In this document: positions 26,582-35,967 of the stretch, piece by piece
Numbering within the stretch: position 1 is the stretch's first letter
How the letters are laid out: each line of letters begins with the position of its first letter
From: Candidatus Zixiibacteriota bacterium
Lineage (GTDB): Bacteria; Zixibacteria; MSB-5A5; GN15; FEB-12
Direction of reading: 5' to 3'
DNA: 35,967 bases
Assembly: GCA_024275255.1 (NCBI GenBank)
Contig: JAJRZL010000001.1
Coordinates: 1 to 35,967 of the forward strand
Program-made: the position numbers and the translations under genes
The notes under the pieces: model-generated
What the model saw: the letters and a program-made list of their open reading frames with translations, nothing else
The model's database searches: none
Told to the model about the DNA's origin: nothing

Positions 26582-27526
26582 ATGAAACTTAACGCAGAAT
26601 CATATCTGAAATCGGGGTCAAATGAGCTCCGAATTCTTGAATACCGGGCAGGAGGGATGTCTTTTGGTATCAATATCCTGAAAGTAAGCAAGATAGTTTC
26701 TGAGATGAAGGATTTCCTGCAGATTCCCGAGGCACACCCTGCGGTAAAAGGGATGTTCAAAGATTTGGGTAACCTTGTCCCGGTGATAGATTTAGCCGAG
26801 ATACTCGCTATTGAGCCACAAAAAACCCATCAGCAGAAAGTTATCGTTACGGAATTCTTTGGAAGATTGACTGGTTTTCTGGTCGACAGGATTGACTGGA
26901 TTTACCATTTTGAGTGGAAAGATGTTGTTGATGTCAACCAGGTGTTATCATTTACCCCTAACAAATATACCATAGGTATCGTCAGACCAAAAGAAGACCA
27001 TATTGTGCAACTTCTGGATTATGAAACAATTCTGATTGGTTTGCACCCTCCTATTGCAACATATATAGAAGAAGAGGAACAGCTTACCTTTGATTTTCAC
27101 GGGAAACATATTCTGCTTGCCGAAGATTCCCCTGCTATGCGGATGATGCTGGTAAAAAAGCTGAACTCTCTGGGAGCGGTGGTTGATGATGCCTCCGATG
27201 GTGAAGAAGGTTGGGAGAAATTCCAGGAAAAACCTTATGACTTGGTAATTTCCGATATTGAAATGCCGCGTATGGACGGTTTGGCGTTTACCTTGCGTAT
27301 TCGTCAGTCAGGGAAAAAGGATACTCCCGTCATTGTGTATTCATCTATCGGTGATATAGGGATGAAAACACGAGCAGCGTATCTGAAAGCAAATGCCCAT
27401 ATAACGAAACTTAATCTTCGGCACCTGCTCGTAATAGCTGACAAACTTTTGCGTGGGGAAACGTTAACCGTACAGGAGACGGGCTATGAATCAGTGCAGG
27501 ATACTTTTTCAAATTCCCTGGTATAA
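26582..27526 (+). CDS. cheV: CheV-like protein: CheW domain fused to response-regulator receiver domain
   Basis: N-terminal CheW-like LRILEYRAGGMSFGINILKVSKIVSE...PAVKGMFKDLGNLVPVIDLAEIL; C-terminal receiver HILLAEDSPAMRMMLVKKL...YDLVISDIEMPRMDGLAFTLRIR. Confidence 0.9.
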   Translation: MKLNAESYLKSGSNELRILEYRAGGMSFGINILKVSKIVSEMKDFLQIPEAHPAVKGMFKDLGNLVPVIDLAEILAIEPQKTHQQKVIVTEFFGRLTGFLVDRIDWIYHFEWKDVVDVNQVLSFTPNKYTIGIVRPKEDHIVQLLDYETILIGLHPPIATYIEEEEQLTFDFHGKHILLAEDSPAMRMMLVKKLNSLGAVVDDASDGEEGWEKFQEKPYDLVISDIEMPRMDGLAFTLRIRQSGKKDTPVIVYSSIGDIGMKTRAAYLKANAHITKLNLRHLLVIADKLLRGETLTVQETGYESVQDTFSNSLV

Positions 27527-27534
27527 ATGTATGA

Positions 27535-27577
27535 AAAAAAACAGGCTGGATTTATAATATCTTGAATCCAGCCTGTT
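27535..27577 (-). terminator. Terminator of the DUF4340 / ABC operon
   Basis: AACAGGCTGGATT ... AATCCAGCCTGTT, with a T-run (TTTTTTTT) on the minus strand. Confidence 0.8.
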
Positions 27578-27602
27578 GCATCTATAAAGTAAGTCCCAAC
27601 CG

Positions 27603-28040
27603 TTACTTTTTCACAATCAACTTTGAGCGTGGTTGACGGAGTTTCCGGAAACTGTCATCGGAGATAACATAGTACCAATCAGCATAGCGAGCATTTAATT
27701 CTTTACTCTTTTCTTTTCCTTTGGAAACCTTTGATGCCCAGGCACTGTGTTTTTCGTATATTTTTTTGTTTTCCCGGTCCTGATCAGTCCATAAGCTGTC
27801 CGGTTTTTTCTGGAATTCCTTATTCTTGGGAGCTGGTGGTTCAGGGAAAGCGGACTCATCAAAGCTGGTCGTGATAAACAGGTATCGGTTTTGTGCACTA
27901 CCGGATTTGCTTTTGTCGGAATCTTCATCAGTACCGGCACTCACCGCCAGCCCGGAACCATAAACTACTTCACCGAAACGAAGCGTATAGACAACACCGT
28001 TTTTGCTGTAAACATTCATCTCACCCTCGTTAGACATCAA
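27603..28040 (-). pseudogene. C-terminal part of a DUF4340-family protein, separated by an in-frame TAG
   Basis: Same frame as and contiguous with 28041-28964: ...GFYFTRDG*LMSNEGEMNVYSKNGVVYTLRFGEVVYGSG... The first in-frame ATG is just after the stop, with no clear SD. Confidence 0.7.
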
Positions 28041-28964
28041 CTATCCGTCACGGGTGAAATAGAATCCCTTTGCCTGGAGTGAGAGCACATCCTCCTGGGA
28101 TATTTCTGAGGAGTTGTCATCTTTTTTCAGGGTTTCCGACAGGCCAGCCGGTTTTGGTCGTACACCGACTATTGTCAAGCTATCAAGGGTGGCAAGCAGC
28201 TCACTCATCGTAGTGGAATCAACCTGCTGACTTGATTTCATTCCCTTCGCTTTCCAGGTGTTGTCATCAGTACGGTACAATTCTATATTATCACGACGTT
28301 CCACTGAGCGGGTACGTTCGTTGATGGAATAGTCATTCAGAACGACCCGTTGTATGTCATTTTGGGCAAGCTCGAGCAGGTCGGTATTAATCCAGTCTTG
28401 AAAACGGGTGGAAATATCAATATCGACACGAGCAGCATAAACCCGTTTCTCATCCGGAACCCGAACAAACCGGAAATTTGGTTTCCCGGCGACTTCTTTA
28501 CCGATAATAATATCAGCAAGTACAATACCTCCTTTGCCTTTGATAGTGACCCGTTTTCCTCGTCCGGTTAAACTGGCGTTTTCATCGAGTGGATCCACAA
28601 CTCCAAAGACTTCGTAATCGGCAACATTATCCGAGCGATAGTCATCCTTTTTTATCTCAATCACTCCTGCCGCTGTTTTTGCCAGCCTGTCTTTGGCATC
28701 GGCGGGGTAATTGTGATGCGAGGGGATAATCCAGCGACCATTTTCAAAAGTGACCTTAAAGGCATGGGGTGAGCCGGTTGCTTCGTCAAACTCAACGACT
28801 TCAAGGGTGGTGGCGTCGTTGGGATTGGTAAACTCCGGGAAGAACGGTTCCCCCTGATCTATAAAGGCATCGGGTGTTATCTTTTTGGGTGCAAAGATAT
28901 AAGCCAGCAGCAACAAGCCGACTGCCACACCGACAAATGTCATTGTTTTTTTTGTCTCGTTCAT
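28041..28964 (-). CDS. DUF4340-family protein, N-terminal part, ends at in-frame TAG
   Basis: N-terminal anchor (TMTFVGVAVGLLLLAYIFAP); DATTLEVVEFDEATGSPHAFKVTFENGRWIIPSHHNYPADAKDRL. Encoded next to an ABC-2/GldG gene. Confidence 0.8.
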   Translation of the reverse strand: MNETKKTMTFVGVAVGLLLLAYIFAPKKITPDAFIDQGEPFFPEFTNPNDATTLEVVEFDEATGSPHAFKVTFENGRWIIPSHHNYPADAKDRLAKTAAGVIEIKKDDYRSDNVADYEVFGVVDPLDENASLTGRGKRVTIKGKGGIVLADIIIGKEVAGKPNFRFVRVPDEKRVYAARVDIDISTRFQDWINTDLLELAQNDIQRVVLNDYSINERTRSVERRDNIELYRTDDNTWKAKGMKSSQQVDSTTMSELLATLDSLTIVGVRPKPAGLSETLKKDDNSSEISQEDVLSLQAKGFYFTRDG

Positions 28965-28967
28965 GGC

Positions 28968-31655
28968 TTAGCTCCTTAACCTGCGCGCTGCAGCGGCACC
29001 TTCTTTTTCTCGACGGCGACGTTGCAGGAATATATACACACCAAAGATAAAAACAGGAATTGGTGGCAGAAGCACTGCCAGCGTACGAATTCTTGTCTGG
29101 ATATTTCGGATTGCTGCTTCCATATCTTCTTTACTGCGCGCTATCTGCGCTTCCTTCTTTGCTTCGATATTTGCTTTTAACACCTCGAAGCGGCGATTTT
29201 CAACTTCCTGAAGATTCTGAGCCATTATCTGTTTTGTCTGGGCATCCAAATCAGCCCGGTTTCGCACTTCGTTGACTTTCTCATTCAGCCGCTGTTGTGC
29301 CTGGGCAAGAGCTTGCTGGGCTTCCTGTTCTGCTTTCTTCTCCTGTTCCAACCGGCGTTCGATAAATTCGCGTGTCTGAGCTTCGACTGTTTCCAGCGTA
29401 CGGTGTTTGATACGTTTTTTGCGAAGCTTGATAAATGAATCATCACCAACCAGGTTATCCATACAGTTCAGGAAAAACGGAATGTTATCGAAATTAAGCC
29501 CCCCCAACCCCTGGTTACGGATTTGGAAAAACTGGTCGGATATGAAATCAATATCGGCAATCACGATAGCATTGACTGACTTGGTGTTGCCGGTTGTTAC
29601 GGTAGTGTCATCTCCGGCGGGACCACCTTCCGAGCCCATTATCCGGGCTGCCAGGATATATGTTTCGTTAGTCGGGGAACGACGAGGGTTGCGGTTGAGA
29701 TTAAATGTCATCCCAAAGAACCCTCTTCGTACCAGCGCTTGAAACGGCAATACCCCCGACAGACGGCCGGTGCGCAATAGGGGTTGAAATTCAAAAGGAC
29801 TGTCCAGACCTTTGAAAATATATCCCGGGTACAGCATCACCAGTTCCTGGAGTCCGGCACTGGCAGGATTCAGGTCATTGAATGCCTCGGTGGTCTCGTT
29901 GCTCTGTGAGACAAAAATAATTTCCGGCTGAAGCTGGGTCAGGTCTGGATGAGGATTGTACGCATCCCAGGCAATTTGTGATGAGTTCCAGTTAACCCCG
30001 ATATCGCGCATCATTTTTTGTATGTCGCCTTTCTCCGGGGGGGCGGGTTGGTTTTGTCCCATGAACGGGTTCCGCATGGCATCAGCAGGTAAAGATGGCG
30101 ATAAACGGATGTTAAATGTCGGCAGGGGATCAACCAGCAATAAGGTTGGATGACCACTTAAAATATATGCTTCGAGATTATCCAACTCTTTTTGGGAAAG
30201 CGATGAAGGCAATACGACCAGCAACCCATCGTATGATTCGGTAATTGAGTCGGATGCCGAGACCTGCACAACTTCGTATTGTTTCTTCAGTTCTTCGACA
30301 ACAGGCCAGGGCGGGGCGCTGCTCATTGTGTTGAAGTCAAATCCCCCGAATACTTTTGCCTGTGTGGAAAGAATGCCGATACGTTTCCGTTTTCCCCCGG
30401 CTACTACCCGGATGGAACGAATCAGCTCGTATTCCACCGGTAACCCACGTTCCATGAACGGGATTACTTCTTCTTTGGCTCCGCAGGTAAAAGCTACCCC
30501 AAGGAAAATATCAGCGGTACTGGTACGGGCGCTTTCAGTGGAAAGCACGGTACGTGGGGCAATCCCGAACTTTTCACGAGCATCCCGGGCTTCCCTGGTA
30601 TAGGGTTCGGTATCATGTAAATAGACTTGTATTTTATTGCCACCGATAGCATCCATTTCCTGTAGAGTGCTAATCAGGTTTGCCCGTGCTTCAACATACG
30701 CCCGCGGAACATCAGGTGAAATGAATGCCTGAATAAAGACCGGGTTGTCATCGGGGAGATCGTGAATCATCTGTTTGGTTTCGCTGGAAAGTGAATGGAG
30801 CCGTTCGGCGGTGGTATCGAGCCGGATGCTTTTACTACCGAACAGGGAATTAAAGCTGATAACGGCAACGACCAACGCAACCGACCGTACCAGATGATGC
30901 ACCCAAAACTTGTACCCCCCAGCTTCTACGGGCCAATGACGGCGACCAATGAGAATTGTGTTCAGATATAGAAAGACACCAATGATTGACAGGAAATAGA
31001 GTAACCCCGAAAGGCTTACCACTCCCCGGGTAAACTCATTGAAATAAGAAAAGACACCCAGCGGTGCGAGAAAATTTTGCACCGAATCGCTGAATACCCA
31101 TGTCGGGGAGTTAACAAAAACAAAGAAGGAGCAAAAGATAGCACCCAGCACAAATGCTAAGGTAGTGTTTTTCATGAGTAGTGAAGCAAGCATCCCGATA
31201 GAAAGCATGGCTGCGCCGATAAACCAGTACCCCAGATAGTTGGCGAACATCAACCCAATATCGGGGCTCCCCAGCCAGAATAACACTAACACATGACTAA
31301 GTGACAACAACAGCGAAACGGAATATATACCCAGTACGGCAAGGTATTTTCCCAGTACAATTTCAAGGTCGGTTGCCGGCAGGGTGAAAAGCAGTTCGTC
31401 TGTGCCGTGTTGTCGTTCTTCCGCCCAGACACCCATAGTAAGTGCCGGAACAAAAAATAACAGGAGAAAGGGAAAGAAGTAATTCAACTGGTCGAGGTTT
31501 GCTAGGTTTGCTGCAAAAAAGCGTTCCTGCCAGAATGCTGCCGCCGCACTCAGGAAGATAAAAAGGGTAATAAAAACATACCCGGTGGGAACGCTGAAAT
31601 AAGACAGCAGGTTGCGCTTGGCAATGACTTTGATTGCCTGAGTATTAATGTTCAT
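28968..31655 (-). CDS. ABC-2 permease fused to GldG-like auxiliary domain (GldF-GldG type)
   Basis: N-terminal ABC-2 membrane region ([33 protein letters not shown]... [30 protein letters not shown]) followed by GldG-like domain ([17 protein letters not shown]...[36 protein letters not shown]), coiled coil and C-terminal TM. Start placed at MNINTQ (31655) after GGAAGGGGGGA; the ORF track start is 31700. Confidence 0.9.
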   Translation of the reverse strand: MNINTQAIKVIAKRNLLSYFSVPTGYVFITLFIFLSAAAAFWQERFFAANLANLDQLNYFFPFLLLFFVPALTMGVWAEERQHGTDELLFTLPATDLEIVLGKYLAVLGIYSVSLLLSLSHVLVLFWLGSPDIGLMFANYLGYWFIGAAMLSIGMLASLLMKNTTLAFVLGAIFCSFFVFVNSPTWVFSDSVQNFLAPLGVFSYFNEFTRGVVSLSGLLYFLSIIGVFLYLNTILIGRRHWPVEAGGYKFWVHHLVRSVALVVAVISFNSLFGSKSIRLDTTAERLHSLSSETKQMIHDLPDDNPVFIQAFISPDVPRAYVEARANLISTLQEMDAIGGNKIQVYLHDTEPYTREARDAREKFGIAPRTVLSTESARTSTADIFLGVAFTCGAKEEVIPFMERGLPVEYELIRSIRVVAGGKRKRIGILSTQAKVFGGFDFNTMSSAPPWPVVEELKKQYEVVQVSASDSITESYDGLLVVLPSSLSQKELDNLEAYILSGHPTLLLVDPLPTFNIRLSPSLPADAMRNPFMGQNQPAPPEKGDIQKMMRDIGVNWNSSQIAWDAYNPHPDLTQLQPEIIFVSQSNETTEAFNDLNPASAGLQELVMLYPGYIFKGLDSPFEFQPLLRTGRLSGVLPFQALVRRGFFGMTFNLNRNPRRSPTNETYILAARIMGSEGGPAGDDTTVTTGNTKSVNAIVIADIDFISDQFFQIRNQGLGGLNFDNIPFFLNCMDNLVGDDSFIKLRKKRIKHRTLETVEAQTREFIERRLEQEKKAEQEAQQALAQAQQRLNEKVNEVRNRADLDAQTKQIMAQNLQEVENRRFEVLKANIEAKKEAQIARSKEDMEAAIRNIQTRIRTLAVLLPPIPVFIFGVYIFLQRRRREKEGAAAARRLRS

Positions 31656-32427
31656 CGCTCCCCCCTTCCGTTGTGGCTTCAGTCGTTGCCATACCGCCAT
31701 AATCAGTCATCTTGTAGAAGCTTTCTTCAATGGTGCTGGAGCCGGACAGCTCGTCGGGGGTGCCGTCGAACCGTAACCGACCGTTGTGAATCAGCAACAC
31801 CCGCTGGGCGACCGCTTCCACTTCTTGGAGAATATGCGTTGAAAGGAGTACGGTTTTTGTTTGAGCCAGTTGCTTGATATTATCCCGGAAATCCCGAATC
31901 TGGTTCGGGTCGAGTCCTGATGTCGGTTCATCCATAATCAGAACTTCGGGGTCATGCAACAATGCTTGTGCCAAACCTACCCGCTGACGGTATCCGCGGG
32001 AAAGTTTCCCGATTGGTTTTTCCATTACCAGTTGCAACGAACATATTTCGTTGACTTCATCAATACGCTGTTTGAGCCTGTGGCCGGTAAGCCCCCGAAC
32101 TTCCCCAAGAAACTGAAGCATCTCCAGGGGGGTCATGTTGTCATAAAGGGGACCGTTTTCCGGAAGATACCCCAGTTTCCGGGCTGCTTCCAGCCGGTCT
32201 TTATTGACACTCAGACCGGCAATGAACGCTGCACCGGAGCTGGGAGCAAGGAAACCGCTCAGTATTTTCATTACGGTTGATTTACCTGCTCCGTTAGGTC
32301 CGAGAAACGCCACTAATTGACCTTTAGGAATGGAAAATGAGATATCCTCGATTGCCACGAAAGCGCCGTAGTACTTCGTTAAGCCTCGAGCTTCGATCAT
32401 TGAGCCGTTAGATTCATCTGCCATCAA
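31645..32427 (-). CDS. GldA-like ABC transporter ATP-binding protein
   Basis: [81 protein letters not shown]. Overlaps the permease start. Confidence 0.92.
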   Translation of the reverse strand: MMADESNGSMIEARGLTKYYGAFVAIEDISFSIPKGQLVAFLGPNGAGKSTVMKILSGFLAPSSGAAFIAGLSVNKDRLEAARKLGYLPENGPLYDNMTPLEMLQFLGEVRGLTGHRLKQRIDEVNEICSLQLVMEKPIGKLSRGYRQRVGLAQALLHDPEVLIMDEPTSGLDPNQIRDFRDNIKQLAQTKTVLLSTHILQEVEAVAQRVLLIHNGRLRFDGTPDELSGSSTIEESFYKMTDYGGMATTEATTEGGSDEH

Positions 32428-32610
32428 GCCTACCTCATTATTATCGGTAACATGTACCCGTTGAACCCTTTCTTTTTACCCATGCGATATGTATATGAAC
32501 GTATCAGTATAGGGTTGAAGTGTTTTTCTGTCAAGGAGTTATCGGTGTGATGACCTGTTGCCGGGCAGTACGAGTAAATCCCCCGGTGGGAGGTTCTGTC
32601 CTCTGTTAAT

Positions 32611-32679
32611 ACACTCATTTTTATAATAATCTGCTTTTATACTTCGAACAACCAATCAGATTATTATAAAATGGAGTGT
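32611..32679. repeat. Long AT-rich inverted repeat (23-nt arms, 21/23 complementary, 23-nt loop)
   Basis: ACACTCATTTTTATAATAATCTG (32611-32633) and CAGATTATTATAAAATGGAGTGT (32657-32679). Confidence 0.8.
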
Positions 32680-32784
32680 GTGGTAGGTTCCAAATGGGAG
32701 ATATAAAATAATGGAACTTATAAACTAACAAGAATGACTACGTGACTAATAATTTTACTTGTTATGCTATTTGATTGTCAACTG

Positions 32785-35097
32785 TTAGAAATGTCTGGTC
32801 AGTCCGACACTGGGCAGAATACCGGTGTCGTAAATGTAGCCATCGATGGTGTTGATAATAGGATTTGCATGGTTTGTGATATTGGAAATGGATAGAAAGA
32901 CTTTCGTATCGCCAAAATTAAACATCGCCTTGATATTTAACATGCCATTCACCGGGAATCGTGCTGAGTTTTCCCTTGCCAGTGATTCTGTATAGTATTC
33001 TTCACTATACCGGTTTTCTCCGTAAAAGGTCGAATTATCCGGGAAAGGAGTGTAGTTGAAACCTGAGCGGATACCCAGTTCGGCGCCAAGAGAGAGTAGC
33101 TTGTTAACTCTGTATGTCCCCTGAGTGAGAAATTGGTGGGTAGCGCTCAATTCATACGGGACTTTGACACCGTTTGTGGTTTTTACAGCGTGCGTGTATC
33201 CGTAGAAAGAATATATATCCAGACGACCGGATAGGAGGTTTTTCTTTGAAAAGGAAATATCACCACCGATAAAAGAGGTACTTCCGGATGACTGAGTAAC
33301 CAGAAAACCGTCGGAGACGGTTCCATCGGGATTGACATACGAAAACTGGGGAGTGACAACCGGAAGATTGGTAATTGATTTTGAGAAAATCCCAAAGGTA
33401 AATGCCTCGGTGGCATATTGTGCGGAAAGGAGTTTCGTATGGATAGGTTTCAGCTTGTCCAAATCTGCCTGGATAAGCACCTGGTAAGGTTCTAAAATCC
33501 GGTTGGTCTGGTTTTCGGCAAAAGTACCATAGAAAAAGCTGACCCTGTTGGTTTCATCTATCGGTATTGTCGCTTTCTGCCGGACAAGGAGTGCAGAGCC
33601 GTTTTCAAGAACACCAAACTGTTCCAGCCGAGTACCGCTCTGCAGACGAACTGCACCAATATGATATTCATAGGAAGCAAACAAAGCCGAGGTGACCTGT
33701 GGCCGGTTACCGGAATATGTTCCATACAAGACATTGAGCTCCGGCTGGTAAGTAAACGGGTTGTCACTGTTGGCATCGGGAGGGAGAAAATTCCAGTTGC
33801 GTTGTGTTAACTCGATTTCCCGTCGGCTGGTGTTTTCAACTTGTCCGCCGAGGGATAATTGAGAGTTCCCGAGCAATATATCGGCTTGCACGGAACCTTG
33901 TGTTATCCAATGGTAGGTTTTGAGGTTCAAATGGGTACCTAATGACTTGTTGGTAGTCGGTGGTAACGCACGATATTCTTCTCTTCCGGTCCGCACTGCT
34001 CCACGAGCCTGAAGTAACAGGCGGTCATACACAGCATCATAACGAACCCCGACAAAGTGCTCCTCGGTGTGTAAATACGTATCTATCCCTTCGGGGTTAG
34101 CTTTGGTGCTGCCGGTGTTATATGCAAGGAAATCCCGGACGTGGTACTGGTCAATCATCAGGTAATGTCGCGGGGAAAGTTTTACCCCGGTGGATAAAAA
34201 GATATCCTGGAAGTTAGTAGGTGGAATGGTTCGCCGACCGGATTTTATATCGAACTGATTAACCAGTTTATCCAGTACAGATTTTCGCAGTGAACCAAGG
34301 GCAAAGAACTTTGAATTTCCAACCGACCAGCTCCCGGTTGCTTCAATCAGCGACAAGTTGAATTCGCCTTTTAGTGATTGGTTAAACGGCTTACCGGTTT
34401 CAAATAATACTGCCGATGACTGCTGAAAACTTGCCGGTGTACCCTGACTGTAAAACTGCATTTCCTTGATGACCGGGGCGGGGATGACGGTAAAGACTCC
34501 GTAATGGTTGGGATTATACCCGATTTCGATACCATTAATAGAGTATTTCGGTGATGTGCCGTTGATTCGCAATTTTGAAGAATGGCTGGAGCCTTCACGG
34601 GTGACATGCGGTTGCTTGATAGCGCTGACCGGGTTCGTCTGTACCAGAGAAGTTTGAGCAGCTTTTTGTATGCTTACTTTATTGTATGTGGTTTTCTTAT
34701 GGGAGGTGTTATCCGTGGGAACCACCCTCATTGTACCCATATCGAGGAGTTTGGGTAGTAAAACTACGTTAAGAATAATTTTTTCTGAATTTCCAGTAAG
34801 CGGAACGATTGTTTTTTCATACCCGATAGCTGAAATATAAAGTGCTAATTGACCGGGTGGATTAGGGGGAATCTGTAAATAAAAATTACCCGCGGTATCG
34901 GTTGCGGTTCCTTTATATATAGTGGAATCGTTTCTGATAATTACCGTAGCTCCAAAAACCGCATTGCCGTAGGGATCTGTAATCTGTCCGGTTACTTTTC
35001 CGGTTGTCGTATGTCCGGCCACAGGAAGTAACAGGACCGCTAACAATAGAATTGATAAAAACTTGAACAGGTTCTTATATGTTGACTTCGTATCCAC
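32785..35097 (-). CDS. TonB-dependent receptor-like outer-membrane protein with N-terminal carboxypeptidase-regulatory-like domain
   Basis: GKVTGQITDPYGNAVFGATVIIRNDSTIYKGTATDTAGNFYLQIPP; plug-like KLRINGTSPKYSINGIEIGYNPNHYGVFTVIPAPVIKEMQFYSQGTPASFQ; C-terminal barrel pattern ending in an aromatic. GTG start in the ORF track. Confidence 0.75.
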   Translation of the reverse strand: MDTKSTYKNLFKFLSILLLAVLLLPVAGHTTTGKVTGQITDPYGNAVFGATVIIRNDSTIYKGTATDTAGNFYLQIPPNPPGQLALYISAIGYEKTIVPLTGNSEKIILNVVLLPKLLDMGTMRVVPTDNTSHKKTTYNKVSIQKAAQTSLVQTNPVSAIKQPHVTREGSSHSSKLRINGTSPKYSINGIEIGYNPNHYGVFTVIPAPVIKEMQFYSQGTPASFQQSSAVLFETGKPFNQSLKGEFNLSLIEATGSWSVGNSKFFALGSLRKSVLDKLVNQFDIKSGRRTIPPTNFQDIFLSTGVKLSPRHYLMIDQYHVRDFLAYNTGSTKANPEGIDTYLHTEEHFVGVRYDAVYDRLLLQARGAVRTGREEYRALPPTTNKSLGTHLNLKTYHWITQGSVQADILLGNSQLSLGGQVENTSRREIELTQRNWNFLPPDANSDNPFTYQPELNVLYGTYSGNRPQVTSALFASYEYHIGAVRLQSGTRLEQFGVLENGSALLVRQKATIPIDETNRVSFFYGTFAENQTNRILEPYQVLIQADLDKLKPIHTKLLSAQYATEAFTFGIFSKSITNLPVVTPQFSYVNPDGTVSDGFLVTQSSGSTSFIGGDISFSKKNLLSGRLDIYSFYGYTHAVKTTNGVKVPYELSATHQFLTQGTYRVNKLLSLGAELGIRSGFNYTPFPDNSTFYGENRYSEEYYTESLARENSARFPVNGMLNIKAMFNFGDTKVFLSISNITNHANPIINTIDGYIYDTGILPSVGLTRHF

Positions 35098-35306
35098 ACT
35101 CCCTCTTAGCTCAAAGAGTATGCCGGATTGTAAAAAATGCCGTAAAAGCCTTATCTTGTTATGTGTCTTATAATTACCAGCCTGTTGGAAGATTGCACAG
35201 TATGAATTGAAATATCATGTATGCAGTTGAAGTCATTTTTCTTGAGTTTGATGTCTTATCCGGGAGATAGTTTGTTATCTATTACTTGTTATGTTATATT
35301 CATTCA

Positions 35307-35967
35307 ATGGCATATACAGGAGAACTGGCTGGTCTGGCTGCGGCGCTGCTTTGGGCAATAACATCTATCTTTTTCGCTGAAGCTGCCAAGCTTGTTGGCT
35401 CTTTTTCGGTAAACAAAATTCGCCTGTTGCTGGCTGTTTGTATTTACACCATTATGTTATTGTTACTTGAGGGGCAGGTCTTCCCTGATAATATAAACTC
35501 TCAACAGGTTATGTGGCTGGGGTTGTCGGGGTTGATCGGGCTTGCCATTGGTGATGGCTGTGGTTTCAAGGCGCTGGTGATGATTGGTCCGCGGCTGACC
35601 ACCCTCTTATATTCAACCGCCCCTATTTTTGCAACTATAATTGCCTGGCTGTTTCTCGGGGAAAAACTGCATATTCTTGATATACTCGGAATTGTTCTGG
35701 CAATCAGCGGGGTAAGCTGGGTAGTTGCGGAACGACGGTTTTCAAACAATAAACATACTGTGGCAAAAGGTCATCCCGATGAAGGAACTCTTTTCAAGGG
35801 GGTGCTGCTGGGATTGGGAGCAGCATCGGGACAGGCAATCGGGTTGGTGCTGGCAAAAAAAGGAATGGTTTTCGCCGGAGAGTCTCTTTCTCCGCTTTCG
35901 GCGTCGTATATTCGGATGCTTTTTGCGCTGGCTGGTATTTGGTCGCTGTCAGCACTGCGAGGAAAAA
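35307..35967 (+). CDS. EamA/DMT-family transporter, 3' truncated by window edge
   Basis: Read by hand: MAYTGELAGLAAALLWAITSIFFAEAAKLVGSFSVNKIRLLLAVCIYTIMLLL...IGPRLTTLLYSTAPIFATIIAWLFLGEKLHILDILGIVLAISGVSWVV. No stop before the window end, so absent from the ORF track. Confidence 0.85.
   Translation, partial: MAYTGELAGLAAALLWAITSIFFAEAAKLVGSFSVNKIRLLLAVCIYTIMLLLLEGQVFPDNINSQQVMWLGLSGLIGLAIGDGCGFKALVMIGPRLTTLLYSTAPIFATIIAWLFLGEKLHILDILGIVLAISGVSWVVAERRFSNNKHTVAKGHPDEGTLFKGVLLGLGAASGQAIGLVLAKKGMVFAGESLSPLSASYIRMLFALAGIWSLSALRGK

Noticed and set aside
1-35967. Search for tRNA/rRNA genes, transposases, integrases, toxin-antitoxin or phage-defence genes
   Set aside because: None recognised in ORFs or intergenic regions by reading; a tRNAscan/Rfam run would be needed to exclude small RNAs.

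Overview
The window reads as a chromosomal segment from a Gram-negative, possibly uncultured FCB-like bacterium. I suspect a Zixibacteria-type lineage because of the dockerin-like C-termini and thrombospondin type-3 repeat proteins, but this is inference only. The core is a replication-origin neighbourhood: mrp, a candidate oriC, dnaA, dnaN, recF, then an orphan MalK/UgpC-type ATPase. To the left on the minus strand are pepF, rpmA (without rplU), pcrA/uvrD and a VWA/YfbK-like protein. A partial LolA-like gene, a beta-barrel protein and a DUF2892-like protein lie on the plus strand at the left edge. To the right are two large secreted Cys/Asp-rich proteins with dockerin-like C-termini, one carrying about 28 thrombospondin type-3 repeats. 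They are followed by a divergent PilJ-like MCP / CheV-like pair, a GldA-like / GldF-GldG fusion / DUF4340 ABC operon, a TonB-dependent receptor-like protein, and a truncated EamA transporter. Items most worth a second look: (1) the DUF4340 gene is split by a single in-frame TAG; (2) the two dockerin-tailed genes share an 18/20-nt promoter-proximal element, and one has a 12-bp palindrome between its -35 and -10; (3) the TSP3 array has higher-order structure; (4) rpmA is separated from rplU and preceded by a possible 40-aa ORF; (5) two long inverted repeats are unexplained (2219-2304 and 32611-32679). No CRISPR array, tRNA, rRNA, transposase or defence system was seen. I could not identify a clearly new multi-gene system.
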